A model generated the notes under the pieces. That model ran no database searches. It was not told where the DNA came from and saw only the letters and a program-made list of their open reading frames with translations. Shown here in pieces: positions 55,260 through 64,000 of a DNA stretch of 64,000 nt. This stretch comes from Lachnospiraceae bacterium (GTDB lineage Bacteria > Bacillota > Clostridia > Lachnospirales > Lachnospiraceae). Numbering within the stretch: position 1 is the stretch's first letter; each line of letters starts with the position of its first letter. The stretch covers positions 1-64,000 of the forward strand of contig JAKVNF010000004.1 in the NCBI GenBank assembly GCA_022483465.1, written 5' to 3'. Position numbers and translations under genes: made by a program.

Positions 55260-55433
55260 GCGAAAAAGCAAGCAATAACTTAGCTTTTACAATAGAAGCA
55301 ATAACACTACTTTTAAAAGAGCTGGAGACGTTTGCGCTTTTTCAAGTCAAACTTTCAACTCTCCAGAATTCAAAAATTTCATTATAATAATTATTGCTTA
55401 GCATAGTTACATTATAGCATGTAATGGAGAGAA

Positions 55434-55599
55434 AGATGGTTGTCGTTAGCCATCTTTTTTCAGATAAACTTCAGGGAGGATATGACTCGGTGCGAGTCAT
55501 ACCCTCTCTGTTTCGGAACTATCTATTTCCCGACAGCCCCTATAATTCCTGTGTGACGGTTCAGTGTCTTCACAATGGCCACTGAACCGTTACTTTTTT
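55434..55599 (+). terminator. Cluster of three hairpins with T-runs
   Basis: AGATGG/CCATCT + TTTTTT (55434-55460), TATGACTCG/CGAGTCATA (55481-55501) and ACGGTTCAGTG/CACTGAACCGT + TACTTTTTT (55556-55599) lie between the IS end and the esterase remnant. The 5' flank, in the minus direction, carries TATAAT in TTACATGCTATAATG, a promoter-like leftover of the disrupted IS1182-type gene. No other gene in 55260-55612. Confidence 0.6.
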
Positions 55600-55612
55600 G
55601 CTTTCTACAGGC

Positions 55613-56679
55613 CTATTGAAAAATCATCTGCACAAATTCCGCAAAGCAGGGTCTCCACACATTCCGGTCATGTCCGCCGGGATAGATTTTCCTGATTTCA
55701 TGAACCCCTTTCTCCTGGATGATCGCATCCTCTTCCAAAAATCTGGAAAGGAAACAATCATTATTTCCGATACAGCGGAAAAAAGTATGAAAATAATTAT
55801 TAAAATCCGGATCGTCCATTGCCTTCAGATAGGTCTGCTCATAAGGTTTTCCTCCAACCGCATCCCGTTCCGGATTCCCTTCGATGTTGTCTCTTATAAA
55901 ACCTGAGAAAATGCCAACTTCACTGAACAGATCGGGATGATCGCATATCGTCCGGGTTGTCTGTACAGAGCCCATAGACAAGCCAGCCATACCTTTCTTT
56001 TCCTTACAACCGCCAAACTGATATTTTTTCTCTACCATCGGAATAATTTCCTCTACCAGCATCCGTTCCAGCAAAACATGGTTTAATCGTTCTTCTGAAC
56101 CGACCTTTTCCTGTACCATACCGTCACTCATCACAAGTGCAAAAGGTTTTATTTTCCCATTTCAATCAGGTTATCCAGTATGATATTGGCTTTTCCAGTT
56201 GTTGTCCAGGAAATCTCACTCTCACCGAATCCATGCTGCAGATACAGAACCGGAAGGCCTGCAGATGGTACGCATGGTGGGAGGTAAACGATGAATCGTT
56301 CCCAGTTATTGAAAATCTCAGACTTATAGAATTCATGTGTCAGCGTTCCATGTGGGATATCACGAATCTCAGCCAGCTTCTTTTCATCCGGCAGTTCAAT
56401 ATAGTTATATAAGCGGCCATATCCGTGTCCGATCGGCAGCTCAGGAAGCAGAACCTCCTGTCTGTCCACACAGATCTGCACATAATTCACAGCTGTGGTA
56501 AATGGGAGTTCCAGGATCCACTTTTCTCCGTCTTTTGCAAATGAATAGGTTCTGTCATCCCATTTTAAAGAAAGCTCTTTTACGTTCTCACAGTCCAGCT
56601 GCAAAAATACTTTCCGTCTTTTCGAAAAAGTATACTCTTTTGTTCCATATTTCACCTCTAGAATTTCATCTGTTTGCAT
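55613..56679 (-). pseudogene. Esterase (feruloyl/acetyl esterase type), one-base frameshift
   Basis: Two frames: 56679-56149 gives an N-terminal beta-sandwich (about 30-100, LKWDDRTYSFAKDGEKWILELPFTTAVNYVQICVDRQEVLLPE) and the start of the hydrolase (FIVYLPPCVPSAGLPVLYLQHGFGESEISWTTTGKANIILDNLIEMGK). The second, 55613-56134, continues IKPFALVMSDGMVQEK with the nucleophile elbow GMAGLSMGSVQT and the His in YPGGHDRNVWRPCF. The two join by inserting one A in the run GGAAAATAAAAC at about 56150. Such enzymes remove ester-linked groups from xylan or pectin side chains. Its ATG (56679) overlaps the GH28 stop by 22 bp. A sequencing error is the other explanation. Confidence 0.85.
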
Positions 56680-58359
56680 GTTCTGACGCCATTGACATAA
56701 ATATCGTTTGCCAGTTCTGTGACAAGCCGCATATCCTGCCAGATTGAACACTTTTCTCCCATAAAGGTAATGTTATCAAAGTGAATATCATGGACACGCA
56801 CTTCTTCTGTCGGTGTCTGGAATCCACGGATCGTGGAAACCGGGATATCTCCGTTTAATACCTGAATATTGTCAAAATAGATGTCATGGATTTCCCCTTT
56901 CGCAATCTGCTCTGTGTATCTGCAAAGCAGAACCTTGATATCAAACAGTTTCTGTTCCGCCTGCTCTACTCTGATATTTTTATAATGGATGTCATGAACG
57001 TGGCCTCCGTCTGCCTGATGGATAGAAAGTGCAGCACCGCCCATATTTCCTTCGTACTGGCAGTGGATAATATCACAGTCTTCGAATACCAGATCATGAA
57101 TCTCACTCTGAAGAGCATAACCAAGCTCTATGGCATTGCCTGGCTCTGCATTCCAGATCACGTTATTGTGAACGCGCACTTTTGTTACATCTCTTACTGT
57201 TGAAGGATCTTCAAACAATCCCTGCGATTTGATACAGATACTGTCATCGGTGGAACGGACAAAGCAGTTTTTCACCTCTACATCCTGGCTGCTGGTGATA
57301 TCAATTCCGTCTCCTGTTACGATTCTTGACATGATGTTCATATCGTCAATGACAACATGATCACAGGCTGCCGGAACCACATGCCAGGATGGTCCGTCTA
57401 CTGCAGTAATTCCTTTTGGCGTTAGTAAAGAACCGGGTTGATGGGTTCCATACCACAACCTCCATGGTGAACTCTCGACGCGATAATGTCCGATGAAGAT
57501 ATAGAATCCCCATTTGGAGCTCTTTTCTTCTCCGCATAATGCCTATCTTGTTATTTATAGTCACATACTCGGCAAGTGAGTGTATGTGTTTAGGCAATCT
57601 AGGTGATGCTTTGTTACATGATGCAACACAGCACGGATAGGAGTGTACCCAGCTCGAGCTCAAAGTGAGGTATTAGTGGTCTCATGCTAGGCGATCGCTT
57701 ATCAACCCGTTTCTTAACTAACGCCTTCCTTTTAAAAGGATTTTCTTACACCACTTGATGTAGATAAAGAAACGATGTGCATTGCTGTCCGGCAGATGCC
57801 AGCAGGCTCCGTTGACAATTCCGTTTCCCACGATGGAAATATTTTCGCTGTGTTCTGCATATATGCATCCGGAAACAACAGCTCCTTCCTCGATATAAAC
57901 CGTATCATTTGATTTCAGGGTAAGAACTCCTACATTATATGCTTTACCTTTTTCAAAACATATGGTGGTATTTTCCGGTTTTTCGATTCTGCGAGAACAG
58001 AATACAAACAGGGCATCATGAAGCCCCCCGTCTGTCTCTACTGTGAATTTTCACGGTTCATCCAGATGAATACGTACTGTCCCTCCTTTTATGGAAGGTG
58101 CTATTCCGAAACTGGTGGGCCGGATGGCCAGTTCCTTAAATGGTGTATGGATAGAAATTTCCAGATCATATGCTTCATTATCTACTACTACTACATAATC
58201 GAATGAGTCTGTATGGTATACCACACGCTCTGTTCCGTTGCAGATCACACTGTATTTTTCTGATTTTTCCAGCTCATCTACAGAATTCAGGGTAAATCTC
58301 GGTTCCTCAATCGGATCCGGATTGGGATAATAAATCAAATCTTTTTCAAAATCTTTCAT
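56658..58359 (-). pseudogene. GH28-like glycoside hydrolase, broken by a MITE and a nonsense codon
   Basis: Restoring the sequence by removing the MITE (57418-57725) and one 8-bp duplication gives a frame of about 461 residues: MKDFEKDLIYYPNPDPIEEP ... KKILLKGITAVDGPSWHVVPAACD ... LVTELANDIYVNGVRTCK. Right-handed beta-helix signatures of polygalacturonases are present: VTGDGIDITSSQDVEVKNCFVRSTDDSICIKS (paired catalytic Asp region). An in-frame TGA lies at 58053-58051 (HLDEP-stop-KFTVETDGG), most simply Arg CGA to stop. Two independent lesions show it is dead. It would have attacked pectin or related polysaccharides; it has no evident signal peptide, so the substrate may be imported. Confidence 0.85.
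57418..57725 (-). mobile_element. 308-bp MITE, IS1595-type ends, copy 2
   Basis: The reverse-orientation twin of copy 1: starts GGCGTTAGTAAAGAACCGGG and ends ..CCGTTTCTTAACTAACGCC, again 308 bp, with an 8-bp duplication TTCCTTTT at 57410-57417 and 57726-57733. It splits the GH28-like gene. Excision on paper restores the frame exactly. Confidence 0.92.
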
Positions 58360-58553
58360 CAGTCTCTTCCTTCTCCTTATACTTAAACTGTATCGATAAA
58401 TTTAGGGACGCTATTACGCCAGCTAGGTAAGCTAAAAGTAATCCCGATTTTCATTAATATCTCAACGTTTTTCGTGTAAAAGAAATTGCATTGCAAGCAC
58501 GATTGTGTCACATTTATGGCGTACCTAAATAGGTACGCCATGGGGAAAGCAGA
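58360..58553. other. Upstream region of the IS1634-like element with a long palindrome
   Basis: Holds the GH28 upstream sequence and the left end candidates of the IS1634-like element: ATTTAGGGACGCTA at 58400, matching the right end (ATTTAGGTACGCTA read inward at 60193) with one mismatch. At 58517-58540 TGGCGTACCTA-aa-TAGGTACGCCA is a perfect 11-bp palindrome that repeats the right-end sequence GCGTACCTAAAT. It ends just before the transposase GGGGAAAG ribosome binding site. Confidence 0.65.
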
Positions 58554-60182
58554 ATGAACACAGTTGCTTCTAATGCAAAACCGGATTTTGTGGTCAATTT
58601 TCAAAGGCCTGCCAATACCGAGATCAAGCATATCAGCGGTCACTGGTACCTATATGAGCGTACCAGCAAGTATGATCCAAAGATCAAGCGCTCAAGAAAG
58701 GTCTCCGGAAGATGTCTTGGCAAAATCACAGAGAGCGGTCTTGTGCCAAGCAGGAATAAGACTGCCGAAATTCTGAGGGCCTCTCTTCCTTCTTATCACC
58801 TGAATGATGTTGTGGAAGTAGGCGCAGTAAATTACTTTTATCAGCGTACCGCGAAAATGCGGGACAGACTGAAAAGTTTTTTCCCGGACAACTGGCAGAT
58901 GATCTTTACGGTCGTGCTGCTGCGAACAATCTATGATGCCAGGTTCAGAAGACTCGAAGTCCATTATGAGAATAGCATCCTGTCCTATCTGTATCCGGAT
59001 ATGGTGTTTACACCGCCTGCTGTAAAGAACTTTCTTACAGAACTTGGACACCAGAGAGACTCGATCTCATCCTATATGAAAGAATCCCTGAACCAAATGG
59101 GTGACCGTTTTGTCCTCTTTGACGGCCATCGGCTTCTATCCGCTTCCAAGACTATGGAAAATGCAGAAGTCGGGTATGACTCAAAATGCCGATATAAGCC
59201 ACAGATCAACGTGATTTATTTGTATACCCTGGGAGAAAACACCGGGTTCCCGGCTTACTATAAGCAGTACATCGGAAGCACCCCGGATATCAGTGCGTAT
59301 ACGGACATCCTGAAGGAGAGCGGTCTCAATGGAAACGGCAATGTCGTAACGGTTGTCACGGACAAGGGTTTTGCCAGCAGCGAAAGCTTCGAAATCCTGG
59401 AAGACAGCGGGCTCAAATACATCGAACCGCTCAAGCGCGGAAATCAGTATGTCAGCGGAAAGGTTCCGTCCTCTCCATCGGATTATGATGATCTGTTCAA
59501 TTATCACAACCGGGCTGTGCAGTCCAAAAAGATATCCAGTGAAAATGGTGTCGATATATATTTGCTTTTCGACACTCAGCTCTTCGAAGATGAAATTTCT
59601 GACTTAGCATCCAGAACAGAGAAGCATAACAACACAGTAGAGGCCAGCCGCTCAAGAGAGGCAAAGCGTCGGAGTAACAACAAAGGCAGGCTCACAGATG
59701 AGCAACTTGCCGAATTGGCCCCCCTTACAGTAAAGGATGTACTTGCCGACAAACAGGAAATGGGCACCATTACCATCAAAACGAACCGGACGGATTTGAA
59801 TGGTGAACAGATCTACGCAATCTGGAAGCAACGTCAGAACATCGAACAGTATTTCAAGACCTATGACGATACACTCGACTATGAGTCATCCTACATGAGA
59901 GATAATTCATCCGAAGAAGCGTGGCTTTTCCTAAACCATTTGTCCTGCACAATTGGAATCAGTGCCATAGAGGAGATCAACTCGATTGGACAGTCGAAGG
60001 ATATCTCTCTCAAGGATCTGATTCAGACGCTGCGGAAAATCAGTGCATGCAGGATCGATGAAAAATGGACCATTCCGCCGGTAAAGCGGTCAGTGCAGAC
60101 GCTAGGGAATAAACTGGGGGTAGATTTAGTACACCTTGTTATCCCTTTACAGGAAACTACAAAATCCACAAGCAATCCGTAG
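58554..60182 (+). CDS. IS1634-like (IS4-superfamily) DDE transposase
   Basis: 542 residues, intact. GHWYLYERTSKYDPKIKRSRKVSGRCLGKITESGLV at the N terminus, Asp in RFVLFDGHRLLSAS, Asp in VVTVVTDKGFASSESFEIL, and the late RQNIEQYFKTYDDTLDYESSYMRD region with the Glu. GGGGAAAGC precedes the ATG. Likely element ends are 58400 and about 60193; a target duplication was not found. It sits between the GH28 and GH3 genes and probably separates an older operon. Confidence 0.9.
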   Translation: MNTVASNAKPDFVVNFQRPANTEIKHISGHWYLYERTSKYDPKIKRSRKVSGRCLGKITESGLVPSRNKTAEILRASLPSYHLNDVVEVGAVNYFYQRTAKMRDRLKSFFPDNWQMIFTVVLLRTIYDARFRRLEVHYENSILSYLYPDMVFTPPAVKNFLTELGHQRDSISSYMKESLNQMGDRFVLFDGHRLLSASKTMENAEVGYDSKCRYKPQINVIYLYTLGENTGFPAYYKQYIGSTPDISAYTDILKESGLNGNGNVVTVVTDKGFASSESFEILEDSGLKYIEPLKRGNQYVSGKVPSSPSDYDDLFNYHNRAVQSKKISSENGVDIYLLFDTQLFEDEISDLASRTEKHNNTVEASRSREAKRRSNNKGRLTDEQLAELAPLTVKDVLADKQEMGTITIKTNRTDLNGEQIYAIWKQRQNIEQYFKTYDDTLDYESSYMRDNSSEEAWLFLNHLSCTIGISAIEEINSIGQSKDISLKDLIQTLRKISACRIDEKWTIPPVKRSVQTLGNKLGVDLVHLVIPLQETTKSTSNP

Positions 60183-60207
60183 CGTACCTAAATCATACCG
60201 TTACAGC

Positions 60208-62361
60208 TTAAATATATATCTCACTGCTCCCCCATTCATGGTCACTGCTGTTTCCTGCACTGATTCGAAGTTTCATTCCGTTGCTGACGATTTCCATATT
60301 TTTACCATAATAAGAAAATTCTTTCGGATCAATATAGAAATCCACATTTTTCTTTTCGCCCGGATTAAGAAAGACTTTTTGAAAACGGGCAAGTTCTTTC
60401 TTCGGACGCACCACAGATGCATGTAAGATTTCGTAATAACACTGAACGACCTCTGCCCCCGCAACATTGCCTGTGTTACTTACCTTACAATGGACATGCA
60501 CTCTTTTGTCCTGTTCTATCTTGACTTCAACATCCGAAATATCAAACTCTGTATAGGATAATCCAAAACCAAATGGATATAATGGTGTATTGGGAATATC
60601 CATATATCTGCTGGTGAAACGGTTCTCCAGGTTATCCGCAGTAAGCACATGTCCGGTTTTTATATCCCAGTAACTGATCGGCACCTGTCCCACACACCAG
60701 GGAATACTTACAGCCAGTTTTCCCGAAGGATTGGTTATACCATACACAAGATCTGTGATTGCTTTCGCTCCCATGGTTCCCGGTCTCCATGCCATGATGA
60801 CGGCCCTGGATTTTTCTGAGATTCTCCGCAGATCCAGCGGTCTTCCTGAGATGACCACTGTGACGATATTATCTGTGCGTTTTGCTATTTTTTCAAAAAG
60901 CATCTGCTGCTCTTCCGGTAAAGTCAGAAATGCTCTGCTGGCAGCCTCTCCGGACTGAGATTCATGTTCCCCAAGTACACATACAACTGTATCTTCCCGG
61001 GTTATCGTTTCCAGCCACTGCTCATCCGTTTCCTCATCCGAACACTCTTGTTCCACCTGCCAGATCTTACATTCTTCCCCGGTAAGCATCCTGCATCCAG
61101 GAATACATTCCCCATTGATCTGTTTATTTTGAAGAATGTCTTCGATCGTTTCAACGGACTCATGCTCACCAAAGATTGCCCAGCGGCTCAGGAATTCCCT
61201 GGATGTCACATAAGGTCCTGCCCAGATGACTTTCTGTTTCTGGCTCAAAGGCAAAATTTTTTCATTTTTCAAAAGGACACAGCTTTCGCTGGCCATCTGA
61301 TATGCTTTCGTCCGGTTATACAGCGTAAGTTTTTCACTTTTTCCGAGACCTGCAAAGGGATTTTCAAAAAGTCCCAGCTGATTTTTCATCATCAAAACCC
61401 GGAATGCGCTTTCGTCGATAAAGGATTCCGGAATCTGCCCGTTTTTCACCAGTTCTTCCAGTCGGAACATATAAGCAGGACTCATCATATCTATATCCAC
61501 TCCGGCTTCTATAGCCTGAACCGTCGCTTCATCCATATCGGCTGCCACACCCTGTTCTTCCAGCTGTCCGATGGCACCCCAGTCTGAGATCACCGTGCCA
61601 TCAAATCCTTCTTTATCCCGCAAAAGGTCTCTGAGAAGTTCCTTATTCCCACTGATCGGTTTTCGGTCTATGGCATTAAAAGCGGTCATAACCATAGCAG
61701 GTTTTGCCTTCAAAGCCATGCGGAAAGGTTTTACATACTGTTCCAGGAATGTCCGTTGGGATATTTCAACATCGTTATATTCCCGGCCTGCATTCACTGC
61801 TCCGTAACCTGCAAAATGTTTCAGACATGCTGCGATTCCTTCATCGCTTTTCTGCTGATAGCCGTCTACCATGGCCTCTCCCATGACGCCGTTCACATAG
61901 GGATCTTCACCAAAGGACTCCATCATCCTGCCCCAACGGGGATCCCTTGAAACATCGATCATCGGAGAAAAGGTTGCCTTAAGTCCTTCGGAAGATGCCT
62001 CTGAGGCAGCTATCGCTGCTGCCTCAGACACCAGTTCCGGATGAAAGGAACATGCCTGCCCCAGCGGAATCGGAAAAATAGTCCGACACCCATGGATCAC
62101 ATCTGCCATAAAGAGAAGAGGAATATGATGGGGATGCTGCTCCATATATTTGCTCTGAATATCATATATTTTTTCTTTACCGATCACTCCCAGCACGGAG
62201 CCCGCATACTGAATGACCCATTCCGGCGGTAATTGTTCGCCGACAACACCGGTAAGCACTGCCTCTTTGTCAAAATACACACCGGTAAGCTGTACCATCT
62301 GTCCTATTTTTTCCTGCAAAGACATTTCCGACAGCAATTGTTGCAATTTATGTATTTCCAT
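60208..62361 (-). CDS. Glycoside hydrolase family 3 (beta-glucosidase/xylosidase type)
   Basis: 717 residues in the classic order. TIM-barrel: SLQEKIGQMVQLTG, PLLFMADVIHGCRTIFPIPLGQACSFHPELV, FSPMIDVSRDPRWGRMMESFGEDPYVNG, ACLKHFAGYGAVNAGREYNDVEIS, FDGTVISDWGAIGQL with the nucleophile Asp. Then the alpha/beta C domain (ESCVLLKNEKILPLSQKQKVIWAGPY, WRPGTMGAKAITDLVYGITNPSGKLAVSIP) and a fibronectin-III-like end (SNTGNVAGAEVVQCYY). Appears intact and lacks a signal peptide. It belonged with the GH28 and esterase remnants in plant-glycan use. Confidence 0.95.
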   Translation of the reverse strand: MEIHKLQQLLSEMSLQEKIGQMVQLTGVYFDKEAVLTGVVGEQLPPEWVIQYAGSVLGVIGKEKIYDIQSKYMEQHPHHIPLLFMADVIHGCRTIFPIPLGQACSFHPELVSEAAAIAASEASSEGLKATFSPMIDVSRDPRWGRMMESFGEDPYVNGVMGEAMVDGYQQKSDEGIAACLKHFAGYGAVNAGREYNDVEISQRTFLEQYVKPFRMALKAKPAMVMTAFNAIDRKPISGNKELLRDLLRDKEGFDGTVISDWGAIGQLEEQGVAADMDEATVQAIEAGVDIDMMSPAYMFRLEELVKNGQIPESFIDESAFRVLMMKNQLGLFENPFAGLGKSEKLTLYNRTKAYQMASESCVLLKNEKILPLSQKQKVIWAGPYVTSREFLSRWAIFGEHESVETIEDILQNKQINGECIPGCRMLTGEECKIWQVEQECSDEETDEQWLETITREDTVVCVLGEHESQSGEAASRAFLTLPEEQQMLFEKIAKRTDNIVTVVISGRPLDLRRISEKSRAVIMAWRPGTMGAKAITDLVYGITNPSGKLAVSIPWCVGQVPISYWDIKTGHVLTADNLENRFTSRYMDIPNTPLYPFGFGLSYTEFDISDVEVKIEQDKRVHVHCKVSNTGNVAGAEVVQCYYEILHASVVRPKKELARFQKVFLNPGEKKNVDFYIDPKEFSYYGKNMEIVSNGMKLRISAGNSSDHEWGSSEIYI

Positions 62362-62439
62362 GATTACTCCTTATGTTTGATCTGTTGTAACTGTGAAGGT
62401 ACCGAACAGTTACCATCTGTTTTTTCATTTTTTTCCACT

Positions 62440-62928
62440 ATGGGCTTGCCAGAATCGAGAAGTTCTCGTACGAGTCCTACAACGAGGCCGAGACTCTGCA
62501 GGGGGGCGGTCGAGCACCATCGCGCTCGAATCGGTCACTACCCGGAACGGGTCCTGGTCGACCAGATCTATCGGACGAGAAAGAACAGGACGTACTGCAA
62601 AGAGCATGGCATACGGATGTCCGGGCCGAGACTTGGCAGAAAGGCATCTGACCCCGACCTGGCGGAAGCCGAGAAGAAAGTAGAGTATCAGGACAACACG
62701 GATCGCATAGCAGTCGAGCGGTCGTTCAGCCTGAGCAAGCGTTGCTACAAGATGGGGTTGGTCATGGAATACCTGGACGATACTGTCCATACGGCAGTCA
62801 GCCTCTCGGTTCTGGCAACCAATCTGTTTGAGATTCTTGACGCGATCCGGTCTCTTTTTTGCCTTTTTTATTGGAAGGTACGAAACTTCGCGGTTTTCGG
62901 TTGGGAGGCCCTTCCGTCGGCGGCTTGA
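62440..62928 (+). pseudogene. IS5-like transposase remnant, truncated and frameshifted
   Basis: The C-terminal half remains: ARIEKFSYESYNEAETLQG in one frame, then, after an extra G in CAGGGGGGCGGTC, AVEHHRARIGHYPERVLVDQIYRTRKNRTYCKEHGIRMSGPRLGRKA and DRIAVERSFSLSKRCYKMGLVMEYLDDTVHTAV. GC content is higher than the flanking glycan genes, so it came from another source. The N-terminal half and both ends are missing; a 100-bp AT-rich gap follows. Confidence 0.8.
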
Positions 62929-63041
62929 GTGGCCAAACATTCATCGCAATTGCATAACGATCAAGAAATATTCACTTTGGAATTTAAGGCCGGGTTATTC
63001 AGCTGACACTATTTACACTGGTGTGTAGGTCAAATCACCTT

Positions 63042-64000
63042 TTAATCAAAATAAATCGTCTTACCGCTCTTTGCAGACTCATAGATTGCTTCCAGTACAC
63101 GGGTAACCACTGCAGCCTGTGCAGGTTTTACTACCTGTTCAGCTCCGTCAGCAACGATATGGTAGAACAGTTCCTGTTCATAATCTCCTGCCGTTTTTTC
63201 TTCTCCTGAGAAGAATGCTACTCCTTCACCGGATAATGCCGGTTTCTCTACGACCTGTTTATTGTGGTGGATATAGTTGATCCGCAGGCCGTCTTTCATA
63301 TCTGCTCCGGCTTTTGTTCCGCACAGACTTGTCTTGGCCTCGTCAACCTCCAGTGTATTCAGTGCCCAGGCAGCTTCCAGCTCGATCACTGCACCGTTTT
63401 TCATACGGATGAATCCGAAGGCGGAATCTTCTACACAGAATTCCTTCGGATCCCAGTTTCCAAAGGCATTTCCCTGATTGGTCTGGTCAGCCAGTTTGTG
63501 GAAGGTCTGTCCTGTTACAGACTCTACTTCATAGTTGTCCATCATCCATAAGGTCAGATCCAGGGCATGGGTTCCGATATCGATCAGCGGACCGCCGCCC
63601 TGTTCTTCTTCATTTAAGAATACGCCCCAGGTAGGAACTGCTCTTCTTCTGAGTGCATGGGCTTTTGCAAAGTAGATCTCTCCCAGTTCGTCAGCCTTAC
63701 ACATTTCTTTCAGATACAGGGAATCTGCACGGTAACGGTTCTGGTATCCGATGTTCAGGATTCTGCCTGTTTTCTCTGAAGTCTCCACCATCTTCTGTGC
63801 TTCTGCATAATTCTTTGCCATCGGTTTTTCACACATAACATCTTTTCCTGCTTCCATAGCTGCGATAGAGATCTCTGCATGGGAGCGGTTCGGTGTGGTT
63901 ACATATACAACATCCAGGTCCTCTTTGATAAGTTCCTGATAATCTTCAAATACTTTTGCATCCTCTGTGCCATATTCTTCTTTTGCTTTCTCTGCACGCT
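63042..64000 (-). CDS. Gfo/Idh/MocA-family NAD(P)-dependent oxidoreductase, 5' end off window
   Basis: The track begins at an internal Met (63857), but the frame runs open to the window end (RAEKAKEEYGTEDAKVFEDYQELIKEDLDVVYVTTPNRSHAEISIAAMEAGKDVMCEKPMA), so about 320 residues are visible and the Rossmann N terminus is missing. The catalytic Lys motif CEKPMAKNYAEAQKM and the GGGPLIDIGTHALDLTLWMM stretch are typical. It oxidises or epimerises a sugar or inositol; its partner genes lie beyond the window. Composition is like the neighbouring GH genes. Confidence 0.92.
   Translation of the reverse strand, partial: RAEKAKEEYGTEDAKVFEDYQELIKEDLDVVYVTTPNRSHAEISIAAMEAGKDVMCEKPMAKNYAEAQKMVETSEKTGRILNIGYQNRYRADSLYLKEMCKADELGEIYFAKAHALRRRAVPTWGVFLNEEEQGGGPLIDIGTHALDLTLWMMDNYEVESVTGQTFHKLADQTNQGNAFGNWDPKEFCVEDSAFGFIRMKNGAVIELEAAWALNTLEVDEAKTSLCGTKAGADMKDGLRINYIHHNKQVVEKPALSGEGVAFFSGEEKTAGDYEQELFYHIVADGAEQVVKPAQAAVVTRVLEAIYESAKSGKTIYFD

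Larger units (their letters stand above)
52872..55366 (+). mobile_element. IS4-type insertion sequence with accessory ORF, carrying a nested MITE
   Basis: 17-bp perfect terminal inverted repeats, CTGGAGAGTTGAAAGTT at 52872-52888 and its complement at 55350-55366, flanked by the 8-bp duplication AATTCAAA (52864-52871 and 55367-55374). It carries a small first ORF and a YREK transposase. The first ORF is split by the 308-bp MITE at 53061. Target: an older IS1182-type remnant. Confidence 0.92.

Noticed and set aside
58051-58053. TGA in the GH28-like gene as selenocysteine
   Set aside because: No selenocysteine insertion element, no expected Sec in GH28, and the gene has a second lesion; a nonsense mutation is simpler.

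Overview
The window looks like a chromosome segment from a GC-rich member of the Clostridia, most like a Lachnospiraceae gut anaerobe. Supporting signs are AGGAGG-type ribosome binding sites, a T-box leader, an ECF vitamin transporter S component, an LCP wall-ligase protein, F-type ATP synthase, and IS families common in that group (IS1595, ISL3, IS200, IS4-like). Species cannot be fixed from the sequence alone.

Region by region. 1-6.5 kb: edge of a surface-polysaccharide locus, with a normal polyprenyl-phosphate sugar transferase (running off the left end), an intact IS1595-family element with a target duplication, and a GT2/sugar-transferase fusion whose second catalytic site looks degenerate. 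6.7-8.8 kb: a YgiD-like dioxygenase divergent from an HxlR regulator translationally coupled to trmD. 8.9-16.7 kb: a secreted SH3 protein, an ISL3 element ending at the uxaA stop codon, a uxaA-yhcH hexuronate pair behind a LacI/cre-like palindrome, a PfkB kinase coupled to a TraX-like membrane protein, and an LCP protein. 16.9-24.4 kb: secreted proteins including a sortase-B-like lipoprotein without a catalytic cysteine, a T-box leader controlling an unknown gene plus cstA, and an ECF S component coupled to a class V aminotransferase. 24.4-43.4 kb: mostly ordinary housekeeping (AMP ligase, PLP decarboxylase, mscL, murD, nfo, CDF transporter, tex, permuted GH3, acylphosphatase, peptidases M24 and M18, AI-2E-like permease, hydrolase). 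43.7-49.9 kb: the complete minus-strand ATP synthase operon atpBEFAGDC, in which no separate delta gene exists and a delta C-terminal domain is fused to the N terminus of alpha.

50-52.5 kb holds an IS200-like element just upstream of atpB, a secreted protein and a LysR regulator. From about 52.68 kb to the right end the DNA becomes AT-richer and different in character: a mobile-element graveyard around plant-glycan genes. It contains an IS1182-type transposase remnant, into which a 2.5-kb IS4-type element inserted (8-bp duplication), into whose accessory ORF a 308-bp IS1595-type MITE inserted. A second copy of the same MITE splits a GH28-like gene that also carries a nonsense codon, and the neighbouring esterase has a one-base frameshift. 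An IS1634-like element, an apparently intact GH3 glucosidase/xylosidase, an IS5-like remnant and a Gfo/Idh/MocA oxidoreductase follow.

Most noteworthy: the delta-alpha ATP synthase fusion; the IS1595 element plus two MITEs with matching ends, both of whose insertions can be reversed on paper to restore reading frames; the T-box-cstA operon; the pseudo-sortase lipoprotein; the HxlR-TrmD pair with a tandem operator; and the GT2-pseudo-phosphoglycosyltransferase fusion.
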